Shown here: positions 26,492 through 37,279 of the stretch, one piece after another
Layout: the number at the start of each line of letters is the position of its first letter
Numbering within the stretch: the first letter of the stretch is position 1
NCBI GenBank assembly: GCA_022786605.1
Contig: JALFWW010000005.1
Span: 1-64,000 of the forward strand
DNA: 64,000 bases
Direction: 5' to 3'
From: Clostridia bacterium
Lineage (GTDB): Bacteria; Bacillota; Clostridia; Lachnospirales; Anaerotignaceae
Notes under the pieces: generated by a model
Seen by the model: only the letters and a program-made list of their open reading frames with translations
Told to the model about the DNA's origin: nothing
Databases searched by the model: none
Translations under genes and position numbers: made by a program

Positions 26492-27904
26492 ATGTTGAAA
26501 AAATCCATTGTGATTAAACAGTTTTTGTTATATATGGCAACCATCAGTTTTTGCGTCATATTGATGGGCAGTATGCTTTCCGTGATCTATACCAGTCATT
26601 ATATGTCAGAAACAAAACAGGAATTGATGGAGCAGGGGGAGAAAATCGCTGGCGCCATCAATAAAGCGTATCATACGGGAAATATCAATAATCTGGCTTA
26701 TGAAATGCAGGTACTGGAGGACTATATGGGCGCAGGGGTGCTTCTGGTCAATAAAGAAGGGGTCATTGTTCTGGCATCTCCTGGTATGGATAGCAGTCTG
26801 CTGGGGCATGTGCTGGCATATGAGGAACTGGTGGAAGGCATACAGGAGGGCAATGTGGTTTCTCTGGAAACAGGAGCCTCTTCTATTTTTGGCACACCCA
26901 TGCTCATTGTAGGCTATCCCCTTTCTGAGGGTCAGCTTTCCGGTATTTTTATGTGCCGTTCTATGCCTGAGATCAAGGTTTCCCTGAATGAGATGTATCG
27001 TGCAGGCGTATTTTGTCTGCTGCTTGCGTTCCTGCTGACAGCGCTGGTGAGTTTAGTTACATCCAGGAAGATGACAGAGCCTTTGATGGATATGAACCGG
27101 GCGGCAAAGGAAATTGCAGGGGGGAATTTTGAAAAGCGGGTGGAAATCAAGAGTGAGGACGAAATGGGGCAGCTTGCGGAGAGCTTCAACCATATGGCGG
27201 AAAGTCTGGATAATATTGAGAAAACCAGACGAGCCTTCATTGCCAATGTTTCTCATGATCTGCGATCGCCCCTGACCAGTATTCAGGGATTTCTGACAGC
27301 TATGCTGGATGGTACCATTCCGCCGGAAAAACAGGAGCGTTATTTGAGGATTGTGTTGGAAGAAAGTCAGCGGCTCAGCAGACTGGCAGAAGGTATTGTG
27401 GATATGAGCCGTGCCCAGGACAGTAAAATCGTGTTAGAGGAAACAGATTTTGATCTCAATGAAATCATTCGGGAAAACTGCGCTGTGCTGGAACCGCAGA
27501 TGGAAGAAAAAGGCATGCGGATAGAAGTTTCTTTGGCGGCGAAGGAAACTGTGGTCCATGGGGATCAGGATAAGATTTCTCGTGTGATTCATAATCTGAT
27601 GAACAATGCTGTAAAGTTTTCCAAAGAAGGCGGCGTCATTGAGGTGGAAACCACATTTTCTGGAAAGAATAAAATTCTGGTTTCCGTAAAAGACTATGGA
27701 ACAGGCATCAGCGAGGAGGATCAGAAATATATCTTCGACAGATTCTATAAAGCCGATGCCACCAGAAATAAAGATAAGACGGGCGCAGGTCTGGGACTTT
27801 CCATTGTCCGGGAGTTCATTCAGGCACATGGAGAAACCATTACTGTGAAGAGTCGGCTTGGAGAAGGAAGTACGTTCCTTTTCACACTGAAATTGGCGAA
27901 GTAA
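26492..27904 (+). CDS. Sensor histidine kinase
   Basis: 470-residue membrane kinase. A first membrane helix at about residues 12-33, an extracellular sensor region, and a second helix near 170-190 precede a HAMP linker (MTEPLMDMNRAAKEIAGGNF), a HisKA dimerisation domain with the phosphoryl H255 in NVSHDLRSPLTS, and an HATPase with NNAVKFS and GAGLGLSIV. The ATG at 26492 has GGAGG about 8 nt upstream; an earlier in-frame ATG at 26456 was rejected. It is the probable partner of the response regulator at 25259. The signal is unknown. Confidence 0.88.
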   Translation: MLKKSIVIKQFLLYMATISFCVILMGSMLSVIYTSHYMSETKQELMEQGEKIAGAINKAYHTGNINNLAYEMQVLEDYMGAGVLLVNKEGVIVLASPGMDSSLLGHVLAYEELVEGIQEGNVVSLETGASSIFGTPMLIVGYPLSEGQLSGIFMCRSMPEIKVSLNEMYRAGVFCLLLAFLLTALVSLVTSRKMTEPLMDMNRAAKEIAGGNFEKRVEIKSEDEMGQLAESFNHMAESLDNIEKTRRAFIANVSHDLRSPLTSIQGFLTAMLDGTIPPEKQERYLRIVLEESQRLSRLAEGIVDMSRAQDSKIVLEETDFDLNEIIRENCAVLEPQMEEKGMRIEVSLAAKETVVHGDQDKISRVIHNLMNNAVKFSKEGGVIEVETTFSGKNKILVSVKDYGTGISEEDQKYIFDRFYKADATRNKDKTGAGLGLSIVREFIQAHGETITVKSRLGEGSTFLFTLKLAK

Positions 27905-28065
27905 AGAGAACAACCTGTATTTTGGTATTTTCCAGGCTAGAAGCGGATTTTTTGCAGGCTGCGAGGAATTTGCTCTCTGAAAAAGAAAAAAGTCTTACAA
28001 AGGCTTACAGAGGAAACTGCATGGTGTATACAAAATTGTTTGCATGTAACAGGAATAAAAAACAG

Positions 28066-28244
28066 CCAGAATGAAGCAAATTCTCCTTAAGAAAACATTG
28101 TGATTCTCTTTTTTGATTTCTTAAGGGAAAGTGCGACAGCTGTCTTCAGAAGAAAACAAGTCCAATGAAATCTTGATAAATAAGAAAGCTGAAATCTTTT
28201 TGTTTTACAAAAGTTTCAGCTTTCTTTGTTTTCTTATGAAGAAG
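28066..28244 (+). repeat. Dispersed hairpin element, copy B
   Basis: The most complete copy, 3' of the histidine kinase gene and co-oriented. Blocks in order: CCTTAAGAAAACATTG, TTGATTTCTTAAGGGAA, GTGCGACAGCTGTCTTCAG, AAGAAAAC, terminal hairpin (28182-28194 with 28214-28226) and TTTGTTTTCTTATGAAGA. TAAGAAAACA near the 5' end is the exact reverse complement of TGTTTTCTTA at the 3' end, a possible 10-bp terminal inverted repeat. The gap 27905-28065 before it shows no gene. Confidence 0.8.
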
Positions 28245-28285
28245 CCCTTAATGTTCTGGCTGTTTTTCTACGGGATGTTAAGGGC
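28244..28285 (-). terminator. Possible terminator of the pyr operon
   Basis: GCCCTTAA and TTAAGGGC form a perfect 8-bp stem with a long 26-nt loop, 4 nt after the pyrI stop, followed on the minus strand by TTCTTC. The long loop makes it a weak candidate. Confidence 0.4.
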
Positions 28286-28288
28286 ATC

Positions 28289-28708
28289 TTATTTTTTTGC
28301 TTCGCTTTCGCAGTACAGGCAGCGGTAAACGCCTTTTTCTCTGTCTGTCAGCTTGAAGATATGGTCGATTTCCTGTTCCACTGTAGTGATGCAGCGGGGA
28401 TTTTTACAGAAAATAACGTTTGTGATCTGTTCAGGCAGTTCAGGATGGAATTTTTTCACACGTTTGCCGTCCTGAATGATGCTGATGGTCATGTTGGGGT
28501 CCATGTAGCCCAGTACACCCAGATCCATGTTCAGCACGCTGTCGATCTTGATGATGTCTTTCTTGCCCATTTTCTGGCTGCTGACATTGCGCAGGATGGC
28601 AACGGAGCAATCCAGTTCATCCAGATGCAGGAAATGATACAGTTCCATGCCTTTGCCGGCTTTGATATGGTCAATGACAATACCGTTTTGGATTTCATCG
28701 ATATGCAT
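28289..28708 (-). CDS. pyrI: Aspartate carbamoyltransferase regulatory subunit
   Basis: 139-residue PyrI. The N-terminal allosteric domain has the nucleotide-binding IKAGKGMELYHFL stretch, and the C-terminal zinc domain has C101, C106, C130 and C133. It pairs with PyrB in the dodecameric enzyme and makes carbamoyl-aspartate formation sensitive to nucleotides. The ATG at 28708 overlaps the pyrB stop (TAATG). It is the last gene of the pyr operon. Confidence 0.93.
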   Translation of the reverse strand: MHIDEIQNGIVIDHIKAGKGMELYHFLHLDELDCSVAILRNVSSQKMGKKDIIKIDSVLNMDLGVLGYMDPNMTISIIQDGKRVKKFHPELPEQITNVIFCKNPRCITTVEQEIDHIFKLTDREKGVYRCLYCESEAKK

Positions 28709-29625
28709 TACACTTCCACCCCCAGTAATTTCAGAATCAGTGCCATACGGATATATTTGCCGTTGTGTGCCTGTTTGAAGTAGCATGCACGGCTGTCGTT
28801 ATCCACACTGGTGGCGATTTCGTTGACACGGGGCAGGGGATGCAGGATGCAAAGATCTTCTTTGGCATCTTTCAGCTTGTCCAGTGTCAGGATATAGCTG
28901 TCTTTCAGACGAATGTAGTCCGCTTCGTTGAAGAAACGTTCCCGCTGTACTCTTGTCATGTACAGAATATCCAGTTTGGGCATCACTGCTTCCAGATCCT
29001 GTGTTTCTTCGTAGGACATGCCTTTTTTCTCCAGTACATCGTGAATGATGTAAGAAGGCAGGCGCAGTTCTTCGGGAGAAATCAGCACAAAGTGGATGCC
29101 TGTGTAACGGGACAGGGCATGAATCAGAGAATGTACGGTACGGCCGAATTTCAGGTCGCCGCACAGACCAACGGTCAGGTTATCAAAATGACCTTTTTCT
29201 CTGTGGATCGTCAGCAGGTCGGTCAGAGTCTGTGTAGGATGGTTATGACCACCGTCACCGGCATTGATGATAGGCACAGGAGCGTGCATGGATGCCACCA
29301 TAGGTGCCCCTTCTTTGGGATGACGCATAGCGATGATATCTGCGTAGCAGCCTACCACACGTACTGTATCCGCAACGCTTTCCCCTTTGGACGCGGAGCT
29401 GCTGTTTGCTTCGGAAAAGCCCAGCACGCTACCGCCCAGTTCCAGCATAGCCGCTTCAAAACTCAGGCGGGTTCTGGTAGAGGGCTCAAAAAAGAGGGTT
29501 GCCAGTTTTTTTCTGCGGCATGCGTCGCAGTATTTATCGGGATTGGCGATGATGTCACAAGCGGTGGCGATCAGTTCGTCAATTTCCTGAATAGTCAGGT
29601 CTGTAATATCGATCAGATTTCTCAT
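28708..29625 (-). CDS. pyrB: Aspartate carbamoyltransferase catalytic subunit
   Basis: 305-residue PyrB, which condenses carbamoyl phosphate and aspartate in the first committed pyrimidine step. The carbamoyl-phosphate motif [10 protein letters not shown] and the [12 protein letters not shown] motif are intact. Its start overlaps the pyrE stop by 4 nt. With a pyrI partner the enzyme is of the regulated class B type. Confidence 0.95.
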   Translation of the reverse strand: MRNLIDITDLTIQEIDELIATACDIIANPDKYCDACRRKKLATLFFEPSTRTRLSFEAAMLELGGSVLGFSEANSSSASKGESVADTVRVVGCYADIIAMRHPKEGAPMVASMHAPVPIINAGDGGHNHPTQTLTDLLTIHREKGHFDNLTVGLCGDLKFGRTVHSLIHALSRYTGIHFVLISPEELRLPSYIIHDVLEKKGMSYEETQDLEAVMPKLDILYMTRVQRERFFNEADYIRLKDSYILTLDKLKDAKEDLCILHPLPRVNEIATSVDNDSRACYFKQAHNGKYIRMALILKLLGVEV

Positions 29626-30269
29626 TTCACATCAGTCCTCCAGCTTTCATCACTGGGGTTGTTGCGGAAAGCAATGAGTCTAGCGATGTCGGATTCTTTG
29701 ATGTAGCCTTCTTCAGCAGCTACTTCAGCAACAGCGTCGAAGTTGGACAGGCTGACATTTTTTACGTTTGCTTCTGCCAGGCGATCCAGACCTTTCTGCA
29801 TGCCGTAAGTGAAGATGCTTACGATACCCAGTACGTCCGCACCTGCTTCACGCAGTACGTTTACCACTTCGATGGCGCTGCCTGCTGTGGAGATCAGGTC
29901 TTCCACAACAACAACTTTCTGACCTTTTTCCAGTCTGCCTTCGATCTGGTTGTGTCTGCCGTGGTCTTTGTGACCGGAACGTACATAACCCATGGGCAGA
30001 CACATCAGGTGACCAACGATAGCAGCGTGGGCAATACCTGCTGTGCTGGTGCCCATGAGAACTTCACAGTCGGGATATTCTGCTTTGATGGTTTCTGCCA
30101 GTGCGTTTTCTACGCGAGTACGCACTTCAGGTGCTGTCAGTGTCAGACGGTTATCGCAGTAAATGGGGCTTTTGATGCCACTTGCCCATGTGAAAGGTTC
30201 TTCGGGACGCAGGAAAACAGCGCCGATGGATAACAGGTCTTTCGCAATCTGTTTTTTCATGTTTGTCAT
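29622..30269 (-). CDS. pyrE: Orotate phosphoribosyltransferase
   Basis: 215-residue PyrE that converts orotate and PRPP to OMP. The PRPP-binding motif reads [13 protein letters not shown], and [12 protein letters not shown] lies in the N-terminal part. GGAGG is present upstream of the ATG at 30269. It lies 1 nt after pyrF. Confidence 0.94.
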   Translation of the reverse strand: MTNMKKQIAKDLLSIGAVFLRPEEPFTWASGIKSPIYCDNRLTLTAPEVRTRVENALAETIKAEYPDCEVLMGTSTAGIAHAAIVGHLMCLPMGYVRSGHKDHGRHNQIEGRLEKGQKVVVVEDLISTAGSAIEVVNVLREAGADVLGIVSIFTYGMQKGLDRLAEANVKNVSLSNFDAVAEVAAEEGYIKESDIARLIAFRNNPSDESWRTDVK

Positions 30270-30270
30270 A

Positions 30271-30978
30271 TTACTTTTCGCCTCCTAAAAATTCAGAAAC
30301 ACATCTTCTATAAGCAGCGACGGGGTCGTCTGCCTGTGTGATGGGTCTGCCTACAACGATGTAGTCAGAACCGATTTCTCTTGCTTTGGCGGGGGTGGTG
30401 ATTCTTACCTGATCCCCTTTATCCCCATCGGCAAAACGTACGCCGGGGGTGACAGTCAAAAATTCTTTGCCGCAAACTTCTTTGACTTTGCCTGCTTCCA
30501 GAGGGGAGCAAACAACGCCGTCCAAACCTGCCATTTTTGTGTTTGCTGCGTAGTGCATAACAACCTCATCCAGAGGTCTGTCGATGAGCAGATCGTTCTG
30601 CATGCGTTCTTCGCTGGTGGATGTAAGCTGTGTAACAGCAATGAGCAGGGGACGTGTGCCGTCGGGGCGTGTCAGACCTTCCAGACCTGCTTCCATCATA
30701 GCGATGGTGCCGCCGGCATGTACGTTGCACATGTCAACATCCAGACGGGACAGGACTGCCATAGCTTTTTTTACAGTGTTGGGAATATCGTGCAGCTTCA
30801 GGTCCAAGAAGATTTTATGACCTCTTGCTTTGATTTCTCTTACGATTTCAGGACCTTCCGCATAGAACAGTTCCATACCGATTTTCAGGAAGGGTTTTTC
30901 TTCTGTGAAACGATCCAGGAAGGTGTAGAGTTCTTCCTTGCTGTTGAAGTCACAAGCGATGATGACATCTCTGTTCAT
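30271..30978 (-). CDS. pyrF: Orotidine 5'-phosphate decarboxylase
   Basis: 235-residue PyrF producing UMP from OMP. The catalytic DxKxxD motif is seen in [12 protein letters not shown]. The length matches the short bacterial form. Its ATG overlaps the pyrD stop (ATGA). Confidence 0.95.
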   Translation of the reverse strand: MNRDVIIACDFNSKEELYTFLDRFTEEKPFLKIGMELFYAEGPEIVREIKARGHKIFLDLKLHDIPNTVKKAMAVLSRLDVDMCNVHAGGTIAMMEAGLEGLTRPDGTRPLLIAVTQLTSTSEERMQNDLLIDRPLDEVVMHYAANTKMAGLDGVVCSPLEAGKVKEVCGKEFLTVTPGVRFADGDKGDQVRITTPAKAREIGSDYIVVGRPITQADDPVAAYRRCVSEFLGGEK

Positions 30979-31889
30979 TTGTGAGCACCTCCAATGATTT
31001 CATTCAGGTCTTTGATTCCATACTGCTCCATAACGCGGGGCAGGTCTTCGATGATTTTTTTGCATGCGAAGGGGTCAACTAGATTGGCTGCGCCTACCTG
31101 TACGGCAGTAGCCCCTGCCAGCATCATTTCGATGACGTCTTCCGCGGAGGAAACACCGCCCATACCAATGACGGGGATGTTTACAGCTTCCGCTACCTGA
31201 TATACCATGCGGACAGCTACAGGGAAGATGGCGCTGCCTGAGAACCCGCCCATTTTGTTGGCGATCACAGGGCGTTTTGTTTTCAGGTCGATGCGCATGC
31301 CCATCATGGTGTTGATGAGGCTGATGCCGTCCGCGCCTGCTTCTTCACATGCTTTTGCCACAGCCACAATGTCTGTTACATTGGGGCTCAGTTTGATGTA
31401 AACGGGTTTTGTGGTCACTGCCTTTACGGCTCTTGTCACTTCTGCCGCCGCTTCAGGACTGGTGCCGAATGCCATGCCGCCGTGATGTACGTTAGGACAG
31501 CTGACATTGACTTCGATGATGCCAACCTGATCTTCTTTGTCGATGCGTTCGCAGCAGTAAGCGTATTCGTCAACGGAGAAACCGCTGATGTTGGCAATGA
31601 CAGGCTTATGGAAGCATTTGCGCATTTTGGGCAGTTCTTCGGAGATGACTTTGTCAATGCCGGGGTTCTGAAGCCCTACGGAGTTGATAAGCCCTGCGGT
31701 GCATTCCGCAATACGGGGGGTAGGGTTGCCGAAACGGGGTTCTCTGGTTGTTCCTTTGAAAGAGAAGGAACCCAGAATGTTGATATCATATAGTTCCGCA
31801 AATTCGTAGCCATAGCCGAAAGTACCGCTGGCGGGAATCACGGGGTTATCCAGCGTAATGCCGCTGAGTGTTACTTTTGTGTTTACCAC
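30975..31889 (-). CDS. pyrD: Dihydroorotate dehydrogenase, NAD-dependent catalytic subunit
   Basis: 304-residue class 1B dihydroorotate dehydrogenase with FMN. The catalytic Cys sits in [11 protein letters not shown], typical of class 1 rather than the quinone-linked class 2, which uses Ser. It forms a heterotetramer with PyrK, encoded immediately upstream and overlapping by 7 nt. The pairing fits an anaerobe using NAD as electron acceptor. Confidence 0.94.
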   Translation of the reverse strand: MVNTKVTLSGITLDNPVIPASGTFGYGYEFAELYDINILGSFSFKGTTREPRFGNPTPRIAECTAGLINSVGLQNPGIDKVISEELPKMRKCFHKPVIANISGFSVDEYAYCCERIDKEDQVGIIEVNVSCPNVHHGGMAFGTSPEAAAEVTRAVKAVTTKPVYIKLSPNVTDIVAVAKACEEAGADGISLINTMMGMRIDLKTKRPVIANKMGGFSGSAIFPVAVRMVYQVAEAVNIPVIGMGGVSSAEDVIEMMLAGATAVQVGAANLVDPFACKKIIEDLPRVMEQYGIKDLNEIIGGAHK

Positions 31890-32617
31890 TTGATTTCCTC
31901 CTTCTCCAGTACGGGACCGTCTTTGCAGATACGTTTGTTGCCGTATTTTGTTTCACAGGTGCAGCCCATGCAAGCGCCAAAGCCGCAGCCCATGCGTTCT
32001 TCAAAGCTGAGCTGACCGCTGGTTTCTGTTACATCAGAAAGTGCTTTCAGCATAGGTTCGGGACCGCATGTATAGAAATAAGTGTAGTCTTTCAGTGTTT
32101 TCACAACGTCTGTGACAAAGCCTTTGGTGCCCAGAGAGCCGTCTGCTGTTGCCACATGAACAGGCACGCCAAGGGCGCGGAATTCGTCGATATAGAAGGC
32201 ATCTTCCTTGGTGTTGAAGCCCAGAATCACTTCAGGCTTTTTGCCTTCTTCCAGCAGATTTTTTGCCAGACGGTACATGGGGGGAACTCCTACGCCGCCG
32301 CCAATGAGCAGAGGGCGCAGACCGCTTTTGCTAGTGTCATAGCCATTGCCAAGACCTGTCAGGATATCCAGTTGTTTGCCGGCTGCCAGTGTGGACAGGT
32401 ATTTTGTGCCTTTGCCTACAACTTTGTAGAGAATGGTCAGGGTTTTTTCGTTGTAGTCACATACGGAAATGGGACGACGCAGGAAAAAACCATCCAGTTT
32501 GATATTCACGAACTGACCGGAAGCGGTGATGGCAGAGGTATCCCCTGCCAAAACCATTTTCAATATTGTGTCGGTCAGATGCTGATTGCTTTTTACAGTA
32601 AAGATAGACTGCTTCAC
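31883..32617 (-). CDS. pyrK: Dihydroorotate dehydrogenase electron-transfer subunit
   Basis: 244-residue PyrK with an FAD domain (LRRPISVCDY, VVGKGTKYLS), an NAD domain (GGGVGVPPMY) and a C-terminal [2Fe-2S] site with Cys residues in GCGFGACMGCTC plus one Cys farther on. It passes electrons from PyrD to NAD. It starts 15 nt after carB. Confidence 0.94.
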   Translation of the reverse strand: MKQSIFTVKSNQHLTDTILKMVLAGDTSAITASGQFVNIKLDGFFLRRPISVCDYNEKTLTILYKVVGKGTKYLSTLAAGKQLDILTGLGNGYDTSKSGLRPLLIGGGVGVPPMYRLAKNLLEEGKKPEVILGFNTKEDAFYIDEFRALGVPVHVATADGSLGTKGFVTDVVKTLKDYTYFYTCGPEPMLKALSDVTETSGQLSFEERMGCGFGACMGCTCETKYGNKRICKDGPVLEKEEIKW

Positions 32618-32632
32618 GACGTACCTCCTAGA

Positions 32633-35600
32633 TTATGCGTCGATGGTAGAGATGCAAAGTGTTGTTTCTTCCAGAACATCCAGCAGAACACGAACCGTAT
32701 CCAGTGCAGTGAACATGGTTACGTTGTTTTCTACAGCGCACTGACGGATTTCAGAGCCGTCGCTGTTCTGCATGTCGTTGATGTCTCTGGTGTTGATCAC
32801 ATAGCTTACATAGCCGTGACGGATGGATTCGATGATTTCATCACTGCCGTCGCTGATTTTCGCTCTGACTCTTGTGCGGATGCCGTGTTCTTTCAGGAAT
32901 TCAGCTGTGCCTTTTGTTGCTTCGATGTTGAAGCCCAGTTCGTAGAAACGACGGATCAGAGGCAGTGCTTCTTCTTTATCTTTGTCTGCGATGGTAGCAA
33001 ATACAGTACCGTAGTTCAGGATGTGCATGCCGGAAGCCTGCAGCGCTTTATACAGAGCACGGTTCAATTTGTTGTCGTAACCGATTGCTTCCCCTGTGGA
33101 TTTCATTTCGGGGGACAGGTAAGTGTCCATACCGTGGAGTTTGGAGAAGGAGAACGCGGGAACTTTTACATACCATCTGTTCTTTTCGTCGGGGTAGATG
33201 CCGAAGATGCCCTGTTCTTTCAGAGTTTTGCCCAGAATTACCAGTGTTGCGATGTCTGCCAGAGAGTAACCTGTTGCTTTGGACAGGAAAGGTACGGTTC
33301 TGGAGGAACGAGGGTTTACTTCGATGACATATACATCATCGTTTTTGTCCACGATGAACTGGATGTTGAACAGACCGCGGATGCCGATGCCCAGACCCAG
33401 TTTCTTAGTGTATTCCAGGATGGTGCCTTTTGCTTTTGCGGATACGCTGAATGTAGGATATACGCTGATGGAGTCACCAGAGTGTACACCGGTTCTTTCT
33501 ACGTGTTCCATGATACCGGGAACGAATACGTCGTAACCGTCGCATACGGCATCTACTTCCAGTTCTTTACCCTGGATATATTTGTCAACCAGTACGGGCT
33601 GATCTTCGTTGATCTTAACGGCTGTTTTCAGGTAGGAACGCAGGGATTCTTCGTTAGCAACGATCTGCATTGCGCGACCGCCCAGAACGTAGCTGGGGCG
33701 AACCAGTACGGGATAGCCGATTTCTTCCGCCGCTTTTACACCGTCTTCAATGTTTGTAACTGCCTGACCCTTAGGCTGAGGGATGTGCAGTTCTTCCATG
33801 ATCTTTTCGAAGGAATCTCTGTTTTCCGCTCTTTCGATAGCAGCAACGTCTGTACCGATGATTTTTACGCCGCGTTCCATGAGAGGCTGTGCCAGGTTGA
33901 TGGCTGTCTGACCGCCCAGGGAAGCGATAACGCCCAGAGGCTGTTCCATTTCCACGATGTTCATAACGTCTTCTACAGTCAGAGGTTCGAAGTACAGCTT
34001 GTCGCTGGTTGTGTAGTCTGTGGATACAGTTTCGGGGTTGTTGTTGATGATGATGGATTCATAACCATACTGTTTGATGGTTGTTACAGCGTGTACGGTG
34101 GAGTAGTCGAATTCCACGCCCTGACCGATACGGATAGGACCAGAACCCAGTACGATGATTTTCTTCTTGTCGCTCAGACGGGATTCGTTGCCTTCTTCGT
34201 ATGTGGAGTAGAAGTAAGGGATATAGCCGCCGCAGCCGCTTGTTTCGATCATTTTGTAAACAGGGAACATTTTCTGTTCTTTTCTCAGGTTGAATACTTC
34301 AACTTCTTTCCAGTTCCACAGTTTTGCGATGAATTTATCGGAGAAGCCCATTTTCTTCGCTTTTGCCAGGATTTCAACGTTGCCAACGTTTTCAGCCAGT
34401 ACTGTTTCATAGTCAACGATGTTTTTCATGACTTCCAGGAAGTATTTTGTGATTTTGGTTGCTTCGAAGATGTCGTCCAGAGATACACCGTTGCGGATCA
34501 GCTGTGCGATTGCATAGATTCTGTCATCGGGGCTCTTAGCGATGTAGTCCAGCAGTTCTTCGTTAGATGTGTTGTCAAATTTGTCCATGTACAGGTGGCA
34601 AACACCGATTTCCAGAGAGCGGATGGATTTGAGCAGACATTCTTCGATGGTTCTGCCGATACCCATAACTTCGCCGGTTGCTTTCATCTGTGTGCCCAGT
34701 GTGTTTGCTGCTGTAGCAAATTTGTCGAAGGGGAAACGAGGCATTTTCGCTACGATATAGTCCAGAGCGGGTTCGAAGTTTGCGTTTGTTTCGGAAATCT
34801 TGATTTCGTCCAGTGTCATACCAACAGCGATCTTAGCTGTTACACGGGCGATGGGGTAACCGCTTGCTTTGGATGCCAGTGCGGAGGAGCGAGATACACG
34901 AGGGTTAACTTCGATCAGGTAGTACTTGGAGGAGTTGGGGTCCAGTGCGAACTGTACGTTACAACCACCTTCGATTTTCAGTGCGCGGATGATTTTCAGT
35001 GCGCTGTCACGGAGCATGTTGAAGTCTGCGTCGTTCAGTGTCAGGATAGGAGCCACAACGATGGAGTCACCTGTGTGTACACCAACGGGGTCGATGTTTT
35101 CCATACCGCAGATGGTGATGGCGTGGTCTGTGCCGTCACGCATTACTTCGAATTCGATTTCTTTGTAGCCTTTTACGCTCTTTTCTACCAGTACCTGATG
35201 TACGGGAGAAAGTTTCAGAGCGTTTTCCATGATTTCTACCAGTTCGGTTTCGTTGTTTGCGAAACCGCCGCCGGTGCCGCCCAATGTGAATGCGGGACGC
35301 AGTACAACGGGGTAGCCGATTTCTTTTGCAGCGTCGATAGCTTCTTCAACGGAGTATGTGATAATGGAAGGAATTACGGGTTCGCCGATTTCCTGACAGA
35401 GTTCTTTGAACAGTTCTCTGTCTTCAGCGCGTTCGATACTTTCGCAGCTTGTGCCCAGCAGTTCAACCTGACATTCTCTCAGAACGCCTTTCTTTTCCAG
35501 CTGCATTGCCAGGTTCAGACCTGTCTGACCGCCGATACCGGGAACGATGGCGTCGGGACGTTCATAACGCAGGATTTTTGCAACATATTCCAGTGTCAGG

Positions 35601-35803
35601 GGTTCCATGTAAACCTTGTCCGCGATGGTTGTGTCTGTCATGATGGTAGCGGGGTTGGAGTTTACCAGCACCACTTCATAGCCTTCTTCTTTCAGGGCAA
35701 GGCAAGCCTGTGTGCCTGCATAGTCAAATTCGGCAGCCTGTCCGATAACGATGGGACCGGAGCCGATGATCAGAATTTTTTTGAGGTCAGTTCTCTTTGG
35801 CAT
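32633..35803 (-). CDS. carB: Carbamoyl phosphate synthase large subunit
   Basis: 1056-residue CarB with the family's two homologous halves, each opening with a GSGPI(V/R)IGQ..EFDY motif, two ATP-grasp sites, and a C-terminal MGS-like allosteric domain. It makes carbamoyl phosphate from bicarbonate, ATP and ammonia supplied by the CarA glutaminase. carA is not in this window, though it usually precedes carB. AGGAGG lies before the ATG at 35803. The start of the 35804-35866 spacer is AT-rich and might hold a secondary promoter. Confidence 0.96.
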   Translation of the reverse strand: MPKRTDLKKILIIGSGPIVIGQAAEFDYAGTQACLALKEEGYEVVLVNSNPATIMTDTTIADKVYMEPLTLEYVAKILRYERPDAIVPGIGGQTGLNLAMQLEKKGVLRECQVELLGTSCESIERAEDRELFKELCQEIGEPVIPSIITYSVEEAIDAAKEIGYPVVLRPAFTLGGTGGGFANNETELVEIMENALKLSPVHQVLVEKSVKGYKEIEFEVMRDGTDHAITICGMENIDPVGVHTGDSIVVAPILTLNDADFNMLRDSALKIIRALKIEGGCNVQFALDPNSSKYYLIEVNPRVSRSSALASKASGYPIARVTAKIAVGMTLDEIKISETNANFEPALDYIVAKMPRFPFDKFATAANTLGTQMKATGEVMGIGRTIEECLLKSIRSLEIGVCHLYMDKFDNTSNEELLDYIAKSPDDRIYAIAQLIRNGVSLDDIFEATKITKYFLEVMKNIVDYETVLAENVGNVEILAKAKKMGFSDKFIAKLWNWKEVEVFNLRKEQKMFPVYKMIETSGCGGYIPYFYSTYEEGNESRLSDKKKIIVLGSGPIRIGQGVEFDYSTVHAVTTIKQYGYESIIINNNPETVSTDYTTSDKLYFEPLTVEDVMNIVEMEQPLGVIASLGGQTAINLAQPLMERGVKIIGTDVAAIERAENRDSFEKIMEELHIPQPKGQAVTNIEDGVKAAEEIGYPVLVRPSYVLGGRAMQIVANEESLRSYLKTAVKINEDQPVLVDKYIQGKELEVDAVCDGYDVFVPGIMEHVERTGVHSGDSISVYPTFSVSAKAKGTILEYTKKLGLGIGIRGLFNIQFIVDKNDDVYVIEVNPRSSRTVPFLSKATGYSLADIATLVILGKTLKEQGIFGIYPDEKNRWYVKVPAFSFSKLHGMDTYLSPEMKSTGEAIGYDNKLNRALYKALQASGMHILNYGTVFATIADKDKEEALPLIRRFYELGFNIEATKGTAEFLKEHGIRTRVRAKISDGSDEIIESIRHGYVSYVINTRDINDMQNSDGSEIRQCAVENNVTMFTALDTVRVLLDVLEETTLCISTIDA

Positions 35804-35866
35804 ATTGTAATTCCTCCTTGAATATATATAAAATTTCCTAGTTACCTAATGTTGATTATAATTTTA

Positions 35867-37156
35867 TTATAATATGGTTGATTTCCGGCTGTCCAGATTT
35901 TCTTCCCATACAAGAGCACCTTTATACATGGTCATCTTGCATTTGCCAGATACTTCCCAGCCGGTGAAAGGGGTACTTTTGCCCATGGAGCAGAACGCCG
36001 CAGGGTCGATGGTGTAAGTTTCATTCAGATCGTACACCGTCAGGTTGGCAGGCATGCCAACAGCAAGCGGTGTGCCGATGCCAAATCGTTTGGATGGATT
36101 TGTGTGCATCAGATCAATGAGCTTATTTAAGGTAAGAACTCCTTTTTTCACCAGATGGGTATACAAAATGGGGAAGGCTGTTTCCAATCCTACAATGCCC
36201 ATCATGCTCTTTTCTAATCCCTTGCTTTTTTCTTCAGCGGAGTGGGGCGCATGGTCGGTGGCGATCATGTCGATAGTGCCGTCCAGAATCCCTGCGATAA
36301 GGGCATCCTGATCTGCTTTGCTGCGCAGAGGGGGATTCATTTTGAATCTGCCGTCCTCCTGCAAATCCATATCGGTCAGTACCAGATAATGGGGACCTGT
36401 TTCGCAGGAAACGGGAAGACCTTCTTTTTTCGCCTGACGGATGAGTTCAACGCCTTCTTTGGTGGAGATGTGGCAGACATGATAGTCACATCCTGTTTCT
36501 CTTACCAAAGCGATGTCACGCTCGATCTGTTTCCATTCACTTTCGGAGCAGATACCTTTGTGTCCGTGTTTGGCACAATATTCGCCTGCATGAATATAGC
36601 CGCCATTGAGCAGTTCATTAACTTCGCAGTGTGCGGCTACCATTTTGTCAAGTTGTTTGATTTTTTTCATAGCCTGACGCATCATTTCGTCACTTTGTAC
36701 ACCCCGACCATCGTCGGAAAAAGCGCATACATGAGGTGCCAGCGCGTCAAAATCCGCAAGTGCTTCGCCTTTTTCACCATAAGTGATGGCACCATAAGGC
36801 AGGACTTCGATCAAAGCGGTCTTTTCGATGGCTTCCAGCTGGGGCGCCAGTGTTTCAGCGCAGTCAGGAACTGGATTCAGGTTCGGCATGGCGCAAATGG
36901 TGGTGTAACCGCCATGTGCCGCGGCCTGCGTACCTGTACGGATGGTTTCTTTATAAAAAAATCCCGGTTCTCTCAGATGCGTATGAACATCAATGAAACC
37001 GGGAAAGATAGCGAAACCTTCCAAATCGAAAACAACGCTGCCTTTTGTGGGTGCGGCGGAAGAAATATCGGTAATGATACCATTGTTGATAAATACGTTG
37101 GATTTTACAAATTCGCCCTGCATAAATACGTTTGCATTGGATAAAATGTAGTTCAA
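35867..37156 (-). CDS. pyrC: Dihydroorotase
   Basis: 429-residue class I dihydroorotase, a zinc amidohydrolase closing carbamoyl-aspartate to dihydroorotate. Metal-site motifs are DVHTHLREPG near the N-terminus and ATDHAPHS in the C-terminal part. The start is TTG at 37156, with AAGGAG 9 nt upstream; a longer reading from 37246 would overlap the promoter. It is the first gene of the pyr operon. Confidence 0.94.
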   Translation of the reverse strand: MNYILSNANVFMQGEFVKSNVFINNGIITDISSAAPTKGSVVFDLEGFAIFPGFIDVHTHLREPGFFYKETIRTGTQAAAHGGYTTICAMPNLNPVPDCAETLAPQLEAIEKTALIEVLPYGAITYGEKGEALADFDALAPHVCAFSDDGRGVQSDEMMRQAMKKIKQLDKMVAAHCEVNELLNGGYIHAGEYCAKHGHKGICSESEWKQIERDIALVRETGCDYHVCHISTKEGVELIRQAKKEGLPVSCETGPHYLVLTDMDLQEDGRFKMNPPLRSKADQDALIAGILDGTIDMIATDHAPHSAEEKSKGLEKSMMGIVGLETAFPILYTHLVKKGVLTLNKLIDLMHTNPSKRFGIGTPLAVGMPANLTVYDLNETYTIDPAAFCSMGKSTPFTGWEVSGKCKMTMYKGALVWEENLDSRKSTIL

Positions 37157-37217
37157 TGTATTTCTCTCCTTTCTTCTGTCTGCGTGGTTGTTATGTATTT
37201 CTTTACAAATTGTCAGT

Positions 37218-37246
37218 AGTATATCATAGGGATTTGGCTCTGTCAA
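37218..37246 (-). promoter_or_regulatory. Promoter of the pyr operon
   Basis: On the minus strand, TTGACA (37241-37246) and TATACT (37218-37223) are separated by exactly 17 bp. The leader to pyrC is only about 55 nt and has no PyrR-type attenuator. Confidence 0.85.
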
Positions 37247-37279
37247 GCTTTTCTTTCGGAGAAAATTCTTCCCCCTTCA

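Noticed and set aside
31868-35821. 1317-residue open frame on the plus strand opposite carB and pyrK
   Set aside because: It is the antisense shadow of carB/pyrK. Its composition is Cys/Phe/His-rich and matches no family, while the minus strand encodes intact CarB and PyrK.
37157-37217. PyrR attenuator in the pyr leader
   Set aside because: The leader is only about 55 nt, with no antiterminator/terminator pair or PyrR-binding loop.
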